Source: Pseudomicrostroma phylloplanum (taxonomy: Eukaryota > Basidiomycota > Exobasidiomycetes > Microstromatales). From it: 64,000 nucleotides of DNA. Both the position numbers and the translations under genes were made by a program. The notes below the pieces were generated by a model. That model saw nothing but the letters and a program-made list of their open reading frames with translations, was not told where the DNA came from and ran no database searches. Shown one piece after another: positions 1-10,780 of the stretch (its first letter is position 1; each line of letters opens with the position of its first letter). The stretch covers positions 310,001 to 374,000 of the forward strand of contig BCHS01000019.1 in the NCBI GenBank assembly GCA_039545275.1, given 5' to 3'.

Positions 1-1617
1 GCGGGCCGGCCATGAGGAGCAGGCGAGAGGAGTAGTACATGATGCTGTTGAATCCGCAGGCCTGTTGAAAGAACATCAGACCAGAGGCAATGATGAGGGC
101 TCGTCTGTCGGTGGGGTCCGAGAAGAGCTGAGACCACTTGCTGCGGGTAGTGCCCTTTGGCGAATGAGCGGAGGGCATCTCGGGGACTTCGGTATCTACT
201 GACGGTCTGCCGCTCGTGGTGCGGCCGGCGTGACTAGACTCTCTGAGTGTGGCAGCCATCTGCTGACTCAAGAGGCTATCCTGCCTGCTCCTCTTGAGAT
301 TTTCCAGTATTCTGTCCACTTCATTCTCCACCATGTCTTCGGTTGCTCCCGGGTAAATCTTCTTGAGTACCCTGCGGGCTTGAATGAATCGTCCCTTTGC
401 AACGAGCCACCTGGGGGACTCATCTAGCGACAGGAGACCGATGAGCTGCACTACCGCTGGCACAGCTGAAGCGAGCACCATCCATCTCCATCCGTGTGCA
501 ACAGGAAAGAGGATCGCGTTGACCAAGTAGGCGATGACCTGTCCTCCTGTGACGAGGAGGGAGTTGGTACCTACGATCCTCCCTCGCAGAGAAGAGGGCG
601 CGATTTCTCCTAGGTACATGGGACAGACTGCTGCTGCTTGACCTACTGCAAGACCTACGATGAATCTACCGAGGACGAGCTGAGGCACGTCGTTCGACGC
701 TGTTTGCTCTAAAGACCCCAGTAGGAAGAGACAGGCGGCGATGAGGATGATGCGCTTACGGCCGAGGTAGTCTGAGGCTTTGCCTGCTATTAGAGAGCCA
801 AAGATTGCACCGACTGAAAGCAGGGCGAGAGACGAGGTGTAGAGATAAGATTAGCCATAATTCCTGACACTTCAAAGATATACGGACGTCGATTTTGCTC
901 ACCTGTGGTTGCGCTGACGACTAGCTCCTGCTCCCCAGCGCTGAGTGGATGTCCCAGATCCCCCTTTATGGCCACGAGCAAACCTGCGCAGATTCCGGTA
1001 TCCCACCCGAAGAGGAGCCCAGAGGTCCCAGCTACGAGGGACAGCTTGAGCAAGTACGGAGTGACCGTCTGCTCGTGGACAGAGGAAAGACCGCCCTCGT
1101 CGTTGCCTGCAGCCAGAGACTCGAGGATGGGCGGCGGCGGTCTGATTCGGTTGTGGGCGTTGCGAAGTTGGGGAGTGTCCTGCTCGTCACTACGACGTGA
1201 GCGCTCATCTATGCTGTCTCTGAATGGAGCAGCACCGGCGCCTGCACCATCAGCGCTAGCGCTCGGAGCAGGAGCCATGGCAGCGGTGCCGGCAGCCAAC
1301 CCCTCTACGATGTGCTGCGTCTGCCTCTCGAGGAGTGCCGGTAGTGCCTTTAGAGAGATGTGCTCGAGCTTGGGTAGAGCAGAGGGGAATGCGCCAGCTA
1401 GCGTGGGTGTGCTGGGTGCAGAGAAGAAGGCAGGAGAGAAAGAGGAGGAGGAAGAGGCGGCTGTGCTGGGTGGATCGTAGTGTGGTGGTGGGTAGCGGTG
1501 CGAAGAGAGCGTGGGCGTGGGCGTGGGTGTGCTCTCTTGCTGGTCGTAGAAGTCGTCGTCGTAGTCGGTGTTGGTGTCGAAGAGGGGAGAGTGATCACCA
1601 CTGTAGGGCGCTGGCAT
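1..1617 (-). CDS. MFS sugar / myo-inositol-type transporter, C-terminus beyond window edge
   Basis: Plasma-membrane sugar porter of the major facilitator superfamily, most like the fungal Itr1-type proton/myo-inositol symporters. The gene is cut by the left window edge. Exon 1 runs 1617-903 and exon 2 from 813 to the edge; the intron 902-814 has GTGAGC and TTTCAG ends and splits a Val codon. The protein opens with about 180 cytosolic residues rich in Pro, Ser and Ala, then the first membrane segment with the motif LLFGWDTGICAG. After the splice come GSLIAGKASDYLGRKR (family motif between TM2 and TM3), SLRGRIVGTNSLLVTGGQ, DESPRWLVAKGR and a central loop, then FFQQACGFNSIMYYSS. These are family signatures, but substrate cannot be fixed from sequence alone. 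ATG 1617 is chosen because upstream in-frame sequence uses only non-ATG starts and is not protein-like. It is divergent from CDC37. Confidence 0.88.
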
Positions 1618-1948
1618 GTGTGTCTCGATGCTGATGTATGCAACGTGTTGGTCACAATGGGATCCGCAGCTGGTAATACCAAAGAGAAGGTGACGGCGAG
1701 GTGAGTGACCATGCAGCAACCACGGTGTTCCTCTACTGCACACTCCCACCAACGGAAAGCCAAGCACACTTGCGTTCGGGCACTCGGGCCACCCCCGCAC
1801 TTGGCACATCGGAACGGAAGCAGCGCTTGGGCCCACCCATGGAAAGTTCAAGACGCACAACGGCAAGAAGGAGCGAGAGGGAGAACAACACTTCCACCCA
1901 ACACCAAGGACTGGTAGGGAGACGCTACTAGCGATACACCACACTACC
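1618..1948. promoter_or_regulatory. Divergent promoter region between transporter and CDC37
   Basis: A 331-base divergent intergenic region. I see no gene, no obvious TATA box and no repeat. It must hold the promoters of both flanking genes. Confidence 0.5.
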
Positions 1949-3785
1949 ATGAGCAGACTCAACTACAGCAAGGTGAGTGGGAAAGCGAAGCAGAGAGCAG
2001 GGTAGCAGCAGCAGGCCACTTCTCACAGCTGCTCACCTACTTACACCCTTCATGCATCCTCCCCTCCACTCCACTTCACCCTCACACCCACAGTGGGACA
2101 ACCTAGAGCTGAGTGACGACAGCGATGTGGAAGTGCACCCAAACGTCGACAAGAAGTCATTCATCAAGTGGAAGCAGAGGGATATCCACGAGAAGAGGGA
2201 GACGAGGAAACAGGAGCTGGCAGCCTACCGTACTGAGCTGGGATTCAATGAGACACTTGAGCCGCTCTTGAAGGAGGTGAGTGTCCGGAGGACGAGGAGG
2301 AAGAGGATGACGCTGGTACGCATTGCTCAGACGAACTTGCTCTACTGTTCTGTCCTACCACAGCTCACCGAATCGACCAAATCCCAAGGCCACCAATACT
2401 TCTCCCGCGAAGTCTCCCGCCTCACCGCGGGCCGAGCAGAGCGCGGCAACAAGGACGGACCCAATGGTCCCACCACCGACGACATGCTCCTCTCTCTCCT
2501 TCTGCAGATCAACGAGGAGCCCTCCGTCAAGGGGAAAGCTGATGCGGAACTTGATGACGCCCTCGTTACGAAGTTGGTGGAGCACCAGGGACGATTGAAG
2601 GCACGGAGCTTGCAGCTCAAGGGAGATATTCAGAGGATCGAGGAGGAGGATAGGAAGAAGATTACCAGCGAAGGATTGAAGGAGGGATTCAGCAGCTCAG
2701 TGAGTGGACTAGAAGATGGGGAGTAGCTTGAGAGCGATCGATTGCTGACTTTCTGCCTTTCCTCCTTCTGACAGCACATCGCCAAGCCTGAGCCTGAAGA
2801 GCCTGCGCCGGCTCCCAAGAAGAAGGCCCAAGGCAAGAAGACGACTACTTCCTCCATCGAGACTCTCAATGCTCCCTCGTCCTCTTCCGGACCATCCTCG
2901 ACAACAGCCACACAGTCCGCCGACTCTGACGCAGAGGACGACGAGGAGGAAGTGCCCGACCTGACGCCCATGACCAAGGCCTTTGGTCTCCTCCCCCCTT
3001 GCATCCCCTCCTTCTTTCCCCTCACCCTCTCGCAACTCCCACCCAACTTCACGCCCAAGCAACTAGACGGCAAGCCCTTCTCCGCCGCTCTAGAGTTCCT
3101 CTCTTCACACCGCCTCCTACTGCGGGACGACTCAGACACCAGCGATGCCCTCCTCGTCGAGGCTTTCCAATCGCAGATGCGCGGCGAGGCGAAGCGCGCC
3201 CGCGGCTTCGTCGAAAAGGGTCTGATGATCCAGTACCTGACCAAGCTAGGCAAAGACGGCGTCAATCTCTTCTTCCGTCGCATGGCCTCGGCAGATGGGA
3301 AAGCAGTGAGCGTCTTTTTCAACGATGTGCTCAGCACCTACCGGCGTATTGCGGACCGGTGCGAGGTTCTCAAGAAGGAAGAAGCAGAGGGGGGTGCGGC
3401 TGCGGGAGAGGAAAAGGAGCAGATCCAGCTCGTCGCAGAGGACCCTTCAACCGTCATCACTTTCGAAGTGCCAGAGGGACCCCCACCCGAGAACATCCAG
3501 ATCGAACTACCCGAAGACGAAGCCGGGGGCGAGGGCGCTGCCGAACGACCAGAGCTGGACGTAGAGCAAATCCGTCTCTTTCTGCAACGACGCTGGGACA
3601 TCTTCACTTCCCTCGAAGAGGAGATGCAGGCTGCGCTACGCTCCCATGAACTCGAAAAGGTGAATGCTGTGCTGGGGAAGATGAAGGTGCAGAGGGCCGA
3701 GGAGGTCGTGGGGTTGCTTGATCAGGGAGGGATTCTGAATTTTGGTAGTGGTGGGGCGGAGGTTAGGGATGAGACTGGCAAGTAG
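1949..3785 (+). CDS. CDC37: Hsp90 co-chaperone Cdc37
   Basis: Kinase-specific co-chaperone that delivers client protein kinases to Hsp90 in the cytosol. There are four exons: 1949-1972, 2094-2276, 2364-2699 and 2775-3785, all joined in phase 0, giving 517 residues. The first exon codes only MSRLNYSK; across the splice this gives YSKWDNLELSDDSDVEVHPN, the near-invariant Cdc37 N-terminus that carries the CK2 phosphoserine site (Ser after the LEL). A helical kinase-binding region follows (to about residue 180), then an acidic Ser-rich linker encoded at the start of exon 4, the Hsp90-binding domain (ALEFLSSHRLLLRDDSD through LFFRRMASADGK) and a C-terminal helical domain. The length matches basidiomycete Cdc37. 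Every donor is GTGAGT and every acceptor CAG. The single-exon reading frames crossing the introns are shadows. Confidence 0.96.
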
Positions 3786-4029
3786 AAGGAGAAGCAGAGC
3801 AAGTGAAGAACCTTGTCGAGTCGAGGGGAAATGACGATGATGAGTCGATGAACATTGTGTCACACAATTACGATGTGTGTGTTTGAGTGAGTGAATGGAT
3901 TGATGAGATCAGATTGTACAGAAAGAGAGAGACACCAGAGTCTCTCGAGTGAGTCGTGTGATCTATCGGTCAACTCAGCCATGCAAGCAAGCTAGCCCAT
4001 CTCATGTGCTCCTCCCCCCTTCCCACTCC

Positions 4030-5631
4030 TCACTGCAAGAACTTCTTCAAGCTCAACAACCTCTGTCCACCCTGCTCCAACTGTCCTCCCTTCTGTACCC
4101 CTCCCCCCCCTCCCACTCCCACATCCTTACAAAAGCTCAACCTAAGCCATCCAGAAAAGAGCGGCACGTGCTCTTTACTAACAAAGGCCGTGGCGGGGAT
4201 GCTGACCACCTGTGCTTCCTTTGCTACAAAGTAGCCCAAGCGATAGTGTGGCTGCAGGTCGGAGGGGAAGTTGTAGTCCTGGGGGACTTGCAGGGCAGAG
4301 GCGTCGACCATGATGAAGTAGGCTCCTTCGGGGAGGGTGTAAGGCAGGCCGAGCTCGTCGAGCGCGTCGCATAGGACTTTTCTTCTCGCTTCGTACTCGC
4401 GCACTTGCAAGGCATAGAACCTCTCTTTTGGCGCTTCGTTCAGTCCTACAGCGCAGGCTTCAGCGGCGAGGGAGTTGGTGCAAAAGGTGATACGTGTGTG
4501 AACTACCAGGATCGGCTTGATGAGGTGTGCTGGTCCGACGGCCCAGCCGATTCGCCAGCCAGTGGCGGCAAACGTCTTGCCTCCTGAGCCGACGGTGATG
4601 GTTCGATTCCACATGCCCTGCAGCGATGCGATACGGATGTGCTTCTGGTCGTCAAAGGTGAGGACATCGTACACTTCATCTGCGAGGACCAACTGGTCGT
4701 ACTTGATGCAGAGTGTAGCCAACCTCTGGAGCTCGTCGAGGGAAAAGACTTTACCGAGGGGGTTGTGCGGAGTGTTGAAGATGATCGCCTTGCACTTCGG
4801 TCGCTGGAAAGCCTTCTCCAGTGCGTCCCAATCCACCTTCCAATCTCTAGCTCTCGAACCTTTGGTCTCCTTGGGAGCCAAGAGGGGTACATAGAGTGGT
4901 TTCCCACCCATGAATGTCACTTCGCACTCGTACTGATCAAAGTGAGGAGAGAGGAAAACCACCTCGTCCCCCGCCTCGAGAAAGGCAGTCATGGCGCAGT
5001 AGATTGCTCCATTTGCCCCAGCCGTGACCTGGATCTCCGTCTCTACATCCAACTCCACACCCTTGTCTGCCCTCTGCGCAGGTGTTGCTCCCTGGGAAAT
5101 GTCAAAATCGTCCTGTGCCTCCGAGGCAGAAGGCTTCCTGTAGCTCTCCCCAATCTGCTTCGCCAGCGCCTGGCGCAGTGCTGGTCTCCCCTTTGGATGA
5201 GAGTAATGGTGCACATCGATCCTCTCACTACTAGCCTTTTCTAGGGCTCCTCGTACAAAGGCGGGTGGAGACCAGTTCATGAATCCTTGGCCGAGATTGA
5301 CACATTCGGGGAAGACGAGAGGGTTGAAGGTGGACCATACGTCGGGACCTCGGGTGGACTCGGCGGTGATGCGCTGGGTAATTGTGCCGACGCGCGAGTG
5401 GTTAGAGGGGTTGCCATTGGGAGGAGAGGGAGCGGTGGAGGTACCGTTGTTGGTAGAGGAGGAGGCCGATGGGCCAGCAGTGGCAGCAGCAGCAGTGGGA
5501 GCCATGGTGGAGGGAGTGAAGCGCACTGCGGTGGTGGTAGCAATACTCCTATGTCCAAGGTGGGATGAAGATGACCTAGCGTTGAGTGTGCAGTTGCTGA
5601 ACAGTGAAGAGCGGATCCGAGGTATTCTCAT
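4030..5631 (-). CDS. Kynurenine-type aminotransferase (class I/II PLP enzyme), probable mitochondrial leader
   Basis: PLP-dependent aminotransferase of the kynurenine-oxoglutarate / cysteine-S-conjugate type (yeast Bna3 relatives), expected to turn kynurenine into kynurenic acid. Single exon, 533 residues. ATG 5631 gives an Arg/Ser-rich, acid-free leader (MRIPRIRSSLFSN and following) typical of mitochondrial import; a second ATG starting MAPTAAAA about 43 residues on could give a cytosolic form. Core motifs: LGQGFMNWSPP, HHYSHPKGRPALR, the Asn-Pro-containing FNTPHNPLGKVF, DEVYDVL, and the Schiff-base lysine (about residue 352) in GGKTFAATGWRIGW. Near the C-terminus the family motif LSFCKD is followed by a Gly-rich insert coded by a run of C (on the plus strand), then the usual terminal helix LLSLKKFLQ. 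Substrate specificity is inferred from the family. Confidence 0.9.
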   Translation of the reverse strand: MRIPRIRSSLFSNCTLNARSSSSHLGHRSIATTTAVRFTPSTMAPTAAAATAGPSASSSTNNGTSTAPSPPNGNPSNHSRVGTITQRITAESTRGPDVWSTFNPLVFPECVNLGQGFMNWSPPAFVRGALEKASSERIDVHHYSHPKGRPALRQALAKQIGESYRKPSASEAQDDFDISQGATPAQRADKGVELDVETEIQVTAGANGAIYCAMTAFLEAGDEVVFLSPHFDQYECEVTFMGGKPLYVPLLAPKETKGSRARDWKVDWDALEKAFQRPKCKAIIFNTPHNPLGKVFSLDELQRLATLCIKYDQLVLADEVYDVLTFDDQKHIRIASLQGMWNRTITVGSGGKTFAATGWRIGWAVGPAHLIKPILVVHTRITFCTNSLAAEACAVGLNEAPKERFYALQVREYEARRKVLCDALDELGLPYTLPEGAYFIMVDASALQVPQDYNFPSDLQPHYRLGYFVAKEAQVVSIPATAFVSKEHVPLFSGWLRLSFCKDVGVGGGGGVQKGGQLEQGGQRLLSLKKFLQ

Positions 5632-6094
5632 AAGTATCCGTCCGCTGCCTCGTCGTCGTAGGAATCTGGTGATCAATCCGAAGAAGAAGCAAAGGAAAGC
5701 AGCGAGCGAGCGGGCGGGCATCAACCAGCCAAGAACGTCCGCCCAGTCACCGGGCACCAAGTGCATCTGACGGCGGACTTTCATTTCGGCAATCACGCCT
5801 TTTTGGTGGCCCTGGGAGCTGCAGCAGCAAGACAGGGTAGACCTACACACACGCTCAGGCCAAGAGGGGGGCTGGAAGCGGATACAGGGGATGAGTGACG
5901 ACCGAAGATATCAGGAACGGCGTCTGATGGGAGGTCATGGTAGGAGCAAATATCTGAGCAAGGGAGTGAATCGTGTTCAGAGTATACTCACACGCCGCCA
6001 ACTCGAGGGGGGAGGGAATATTTGTATTCATGAAAAAGTGGTACTCTACTCCAGCATCTCTCTCTCTCTACTCTACTAACACACACCGGCCCAT
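5632..6094. other. Intergenic: aminotransferase promoter and SXM1 3' flank
   Basis: About 460 bases with no supported gene. It holds the upstream region of the aminotransferase and the 3' end of the SXM1 transcript; a CT-rich stretch lies near 6055-6080. Confidence 0.5.
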
Positions 6095-9000
6095 CTACTC
6101 CTCCTCGTCGTCTCCACCAACCTTGACATCGGGCAGCGCAGCCACCTCTTCGATTTGGCTCTTGAATCCCGCGTCCAGCTTGCCAACCAAATCAGCACGA
6201 CTGTTGGCCAAGTGTCCCATGAGTTGTCTGAACTGCTCAAACACGGGCACATCATCCAGGGGCGACTCGTAGATCAGGTCCTCGTCATCATCGTCGTCCT
6301 GGTCCTCTTCGTCCTCGTCTTCATCGGCACCTCCGCTCAGGCCACTGGTGTCAGCGGCGGAGGACCCACCGGCAGCGCGTGCGGCTTGGGCACGCAGACG
6401 AGCGCCCTCCCTGGCGAGGAGCTCGAGGTACTCGTTGTCCTCGTCGCGGATATCGTCCTCGTCGTCGTCCTCGTTCACCACCTCGCCCGTGATGTCATCC
6501 TCGTCATCGTCATCCAGCTCGTCCTCAAAGGCTTCTTCCGCCTCCTGTTGCTTGCGGATGGCCTCGGGGATACTCTTCAGGTCCGCCAGGAGCGAGTGCA
6601 GGATCTGCACCTCGCCAGCACGGATGGCCTGGGGCATCTGCTCTGGCGAAAGGGACAGGACGCTCATCAGTGCAATCGCAGTCACCTTCTTCTCGTGAAC
6701 TCGGGTGAACTTGGGGACCACGGTGCCCAGGGCCAGAGTGAAGAAGCGCTGGGTAGCGCCCGATCCGCCCAGAGACTCGAGGGTTTGGAGGGTGAGCGAA
6801 GCGTTGTAGACGAGTGCATCCAGGAGTACAAGCACCGACCACTTGCGCAGCGCAGGGGTGGTGTGGGCAGCGCCCTCGGCAATGTGCGGCAGGACAGAGG
6901 CGACAATGGTGGGCACAGCCTCGTCGACGCTGCCCTTGAGAAGCAGCAGAATGACGTCGGCGAGCCTGCACGCCGAGATCTGATCGCCCAGACCAAGCTG
7001 GTCAGAGCTCATAGCCTTCTCGTAGATGCCCAACAGCAGCCTCCTGTACTCTGCATTCTCCCTGAAGACGTCCGTGCCGTAAGAGACCAGGTTGTCAAAG
7101 GTGCTGAGCATCTCTGTCAGGTAGTCGATGCCGGCTCCGTTGAGGAAGGACTGACACATCATCTCGAAGATCTTCCACATACCAGGCGAGATCTTCTTCT
7201 GGTAGAAGGTGAGGACATCCAGCAGGTCAAAGGTATCGTCGTAGAGCTCGATGGCGTCCTTCTCCAGGGTAAAGGCGACAAGAGGCAGCACGGACTGCTC
7301 GAGCTGGGCCAGCATCTCTGGCTTGCCCTCGCAAGATGTCAGGACGCTGTAGATTGTCTGCAGAGCGCTGATGGCGGCGAAAATCTTGTCGCCCTCTGCG
7401 TCGTTGAGGTCGTACTCGTGCGTGCCATCAGCAGCCGTCTCGCCACTGGCCAGACTGGCCTCCACCAGCCTCATGTATGAGTTCTTCATCTGCTCCACCA
7501 GCTGCACACTGAAAGGCATCAGCTCCTCGGAGAACTTGTCGACGATCTTGCTCTTTGCCTCGGTCAACAGGTCCATCTCCAGCTCGTCGGAGAGCTTCAG
7601 CAGCTCCTGCATCAGGCGGGCAGCATTGGGGGCCATGGCCGCCTGGACCGAGTCGTGGTCGATCAAGGCAGAGATGGCGGCGGCCGCCTCTACGCGAATC
7701 GGCAGCTCTTCTGTGTCTGTAGCGCATGCCATGACGCCGCTGAAAGCAGACTCGAGTGCAGCCGAAGACCTCCAGGCCATCTGCGAACCAAAGGCTGCGA
7801 CGAGCCCACAAGCCCTGAAACGCAGGAAGCGGTGAGGCGACGTCAGCTCGGACACGACGTACTGAGCAAAGAACTCCTCGAGCGAGGTAGAGACCTTCTC
7901 GTGGTTGAGCATGGTCAGGTCCATAGCCTTGCACATGGCCAGTGCTCCGCCCTTTTCTGATGGCGATCGGCTCGCGGGGTAGGCTTGCACGATGGAAGTG
8001 ACAAATTGCAGCTGGGGCATGAAGCAGGCCTTCGTCCGCTTGGCCACGATGGTAGCGAGGAAAGAGGCAGCGCTGGCGTCGGGGTTGCCAAAGGAGTCGA
8101 TGGCGTCGATGTGAGATCGTACAAAGTCGGCGGGGTCGAGGTCCCAAGCCTCCTCGTCCTCTGGACGTGTGCAAAGACGAGGGAAGACGAAGCTCTGCAC
8201 CAGTGTGTTCACATGCGGCTTGAGGAGTGCCCAGGTTGACTTTGGCTTGACGCACTCCTCGTAGTACCGGAAGAGGAAGTGGACCTGCTTCTTGGACAGC
8301 CAGGTCTCGCCCTTGATGGAAGCCTCGGTCAGGCGAAGGTACGTAGACAGGATCTCGGGTGCAAAGGTGTTGACGAAGCGCTCGGCAAAGGGCTTGTAGC
8401 TGGCCAGGTTGGAAGGCAGCTGAGAAGGGTTGCCGTAACGCGAGAAGAGCTTATTCAGGGTGAAGCAAGCCCACTTCTTGGCTTTGTACCAAGGGCTGAT
8501 CTGCCGTTCATCTTCATCCTGAGGCAGCTTGCTGGGGTCGACGGGTCTCGAGGCGACTTGCAGCAGGAACTTGCCCCAAGAGACGATGCTCTCGTTGGAC
8601 TGCTGGTGCTGGGAAAGCTGCGAATTGATGGAGCACTTGTACACCTTGAGGATCATGTAGACGATGGCTCCGACGTCGGGCGAGTCTACTTCGGGAGAAG
8701 ACAGGAGCTGGGTACCAGTAGCGAGGATGGTCGGGAAGGTAGCAGCGACCACGGGCTCCATAAGAGCAGAGTCATCGATCCACCTGAGGTACATAGGCAA
8801 AAGGTACAGAGCCCATCAGCAGCAGCTCCAAGACGCCGCCTCTCTGTGCGCCAGCCTCGCCGACTCACCTGTACGACCTGACAATCTCGAGCAAAGCCCT
8901 GATTCCACCATACACTTCCTGGGGCGTATTGCTGTTCACCAGTCTGCCGACGCTCTCCATCAGATCCGGCCACTCATTGGGGAAATCAGCCCTGATGACT

Positions 9001-9472
9001 GTTCCGAGTCCAGCAGCGACGTGCGTCTGCAGCTGAGGAGGGCAGGCGACGAGCGTGGGCAGTAGACGCGCCTTGATCGTGGGGCGGTCCTGGGTGGGGA
9101 TAGCCGGAGGGCCGGAGGAAGAGGCGGACGAGGAAGCTTGACCGACGCCATCCTCGAGGACCCAGCAGCGGCGCAGGCGGTTCTTGACGTAGCTGTGATG
9201 CGAGCGGGGAGGAAGTAGGTGTAAGCTCAACCCTACGCAGACCTTCCTGCATAGCAACATCACCCCTGGCTCCCCTCGCGCGCTACTCACACAGCACACG
9301 CCAGCCTATTGCCCATATCCGCCTCTGAACTGCCCACGATGTCAAGAAGCGCAGCAAGTACGCCCGCCTGTCCCTCTACCTTGCGAAGGTCCAGCTCGGC
9401 CTGCATGCGCGCATTGGGATTGGCGTCCAAGGTCGAGGAGAAGATGCTGTACAGGGAGCGTTGCAGATCCAT
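6095..9472 (-). CDS. SXM1: Importin-beta family nuclear transport receptor, importin-7/8 type
   Basis: Karyopherin of the importin 7/8 group (yeast Sxm1/Nmd5), which carries cargo such as ribosomal and tRNA-binding proteins through nuclear pores under Ran-GTP control. Three exons: 9472-9291, 9192-8869 and 8783-6095, giving 1064 residues, the normal family length. The first splice completes LACAVYVKNRLRR, the conserved importin-beta N-terminal motif; the second completes EIVRSYRWID. The rest is a run of HEAT-type helices, with recognisable blocks such as PWYKAKKWACFTLNKLFSRYGNP written across residues about 280-300 and FLRFRACGLVAAFG further on. The C-terminal 130 residues are strongly acidic (long Glu/Asp runs), as in other importin-7 relatives. 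ATG 9472 begins MDLQRSLYSIFSSTLD, the expected start. A 441-codon plus-strand frame inside it is antisense noise from codon bias. Confidence 0.93.
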
Positions 9473-9601
9473 GCTGGGCGTAAACCTCTTGAAGAGGAGA
9501 GAGGACGGGGGTAGATGGGTATGGAGATGAGTGTGGTAGGAAAGAAGAAGGCGGGCAAGTCGCAAGTGAGGTGGCTCGCTACTTGTGCTTCTCTCTCTCT
9601 C

Positions 9602-9624
9602 TGCGTGCGTGCGTGCGTGCGTGC
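9602..9624 (+). repeat. (TGCG)n microsatellite upstream of SXM1
   Basis: Nearly six perfect TGCG units, starting about 130 bases upstream of the SXM1 start codon, adjoining a TC-rich stretch. Confidence 0.9.
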
Positions 9625-10640
9625 TTGCCTGTCGCTGCACACCACTTTCCTCAACCGACACTTGAAATAAATCAAATCCTGGAAGATTCACTGCACTGCC
9701 AGGGCCGAGCGAGCGGAGCCAGGGCAGGGGCACTGCGCGACAACGCATGCACCCCCGCTCCGACGCGAAGGAGAAAGGGGGCACAGCGTACGGTAGTAGT
9801 CAATCAATCATCACCCGAAGGAAGGGACCAATGAAGGCAAGGCATGAATGAATGAGGAGCAAGGGATGGTGACACCCAAAGAATAGTACATCACACATCA
9901 CACAAGCCCCGAGGCAAGAGCACCGCAGACATTTCCAGGCCGGCAAAAATACCGACAGGCACACCAAGTCGCCTACTATGGGATCGGTACAGTCACACCC
10001 CTTGAGCATTGAGCACCGAGGCTGCAGGGCCATGCTTAGGAAGACGAAAGGAAGACCAGGGAGGCGAAAGGATGTAGGGATCCAAATGATGCAGGAACAC
10101 CAATGTGGCACCGGTATGAACTCGAATTGAAAGCGAGTGGAATGGCACGGGATGCAGCAGATGAAAGAGACAACAGAATTACGCCAGGTGGAGAGAAAAG
10201 GGAGCAACAAGCAGCCCTTGTGGACGCGGACGGATAGATGGATTGATTGTACGCATGTACGAAGACATGGTAAGGTCGAAATCGAACTGGAGCGAACGAG
10301 TCAGCAAGGAGGAGAGGCGCCCGCGATCAAACAGAGCAAGCTCGAATCGGATCAAATGTCTCACGCTTCGATGCGATACAATGCGATGCAACGAGATGGG
10401 ATGCAATGAGATGAGATGAGTTATCAAAGGGCACAGACAGATAGACAGACGGACAAGTTGAGATGAGTAGCGGCGCAAGTGGGAGGGGGGGAGGTAGGGG
10501 AGATGGGGGAGCAGGCAGTGGGCAGTGGGCAGTGGAAAGGAAAGGGAGAGACAGAAAGAAAGAAGGAAAGAAAGGACAAGAAAGTCGTGGTATACTTGGG
10601 AGAAGTGGAGTGGGTGAGAATGGCAGAGAGAAGGGCATGT

Positions 10641-10665
10641 AGGGAGGGAGGGAGGGAGGGAGGGA
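10641..10665 (+). repeat. (AGGG)6 array, potential G-quadruplex
   Basis: Six AGGG units on the plus strand, about 120 bases beyond the stop codon of the minus-strand phosphatase gene. More than four GGG runs with one-base loops is the classic G-quadruplex pattern; in the transcript it would be C-rich. Confidence 0.85.
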
Positions 10666-10780
10666 ATGCGTATATGAAGCCCCTTTTCGGTCTGGAACTC
10701 TTGATCTGTCTCCCTCTTGCGGTGCCGCTTCGCACTGGATCGATGTAGCTCGCTGTCTAGCCGGCTTGCCTGCCGGCTGC

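Larger units (their letters stand above)
9473..10780. other. Intergenic 1.3 kb: SXM1 promoter and PSR1-like 3' flank
   Basis: No gene is supported. The SXM1-proximal part holds a 23-base TGCG microsatellite (9602-9624). The distal half is low complexity: G/A-rich tracts, repeated GATGCRATG-like words near 10370-10420 and an AGGG array (10641-10665). Open frames here are compositional. Confidence 0.55.

Noticed and set aside
6155..7480. A 441-codon plus-strand open frame
   Set aside because: It is fully antisense to the SXM1 coding sequence and mirrors its codon bias; no family resemblance.
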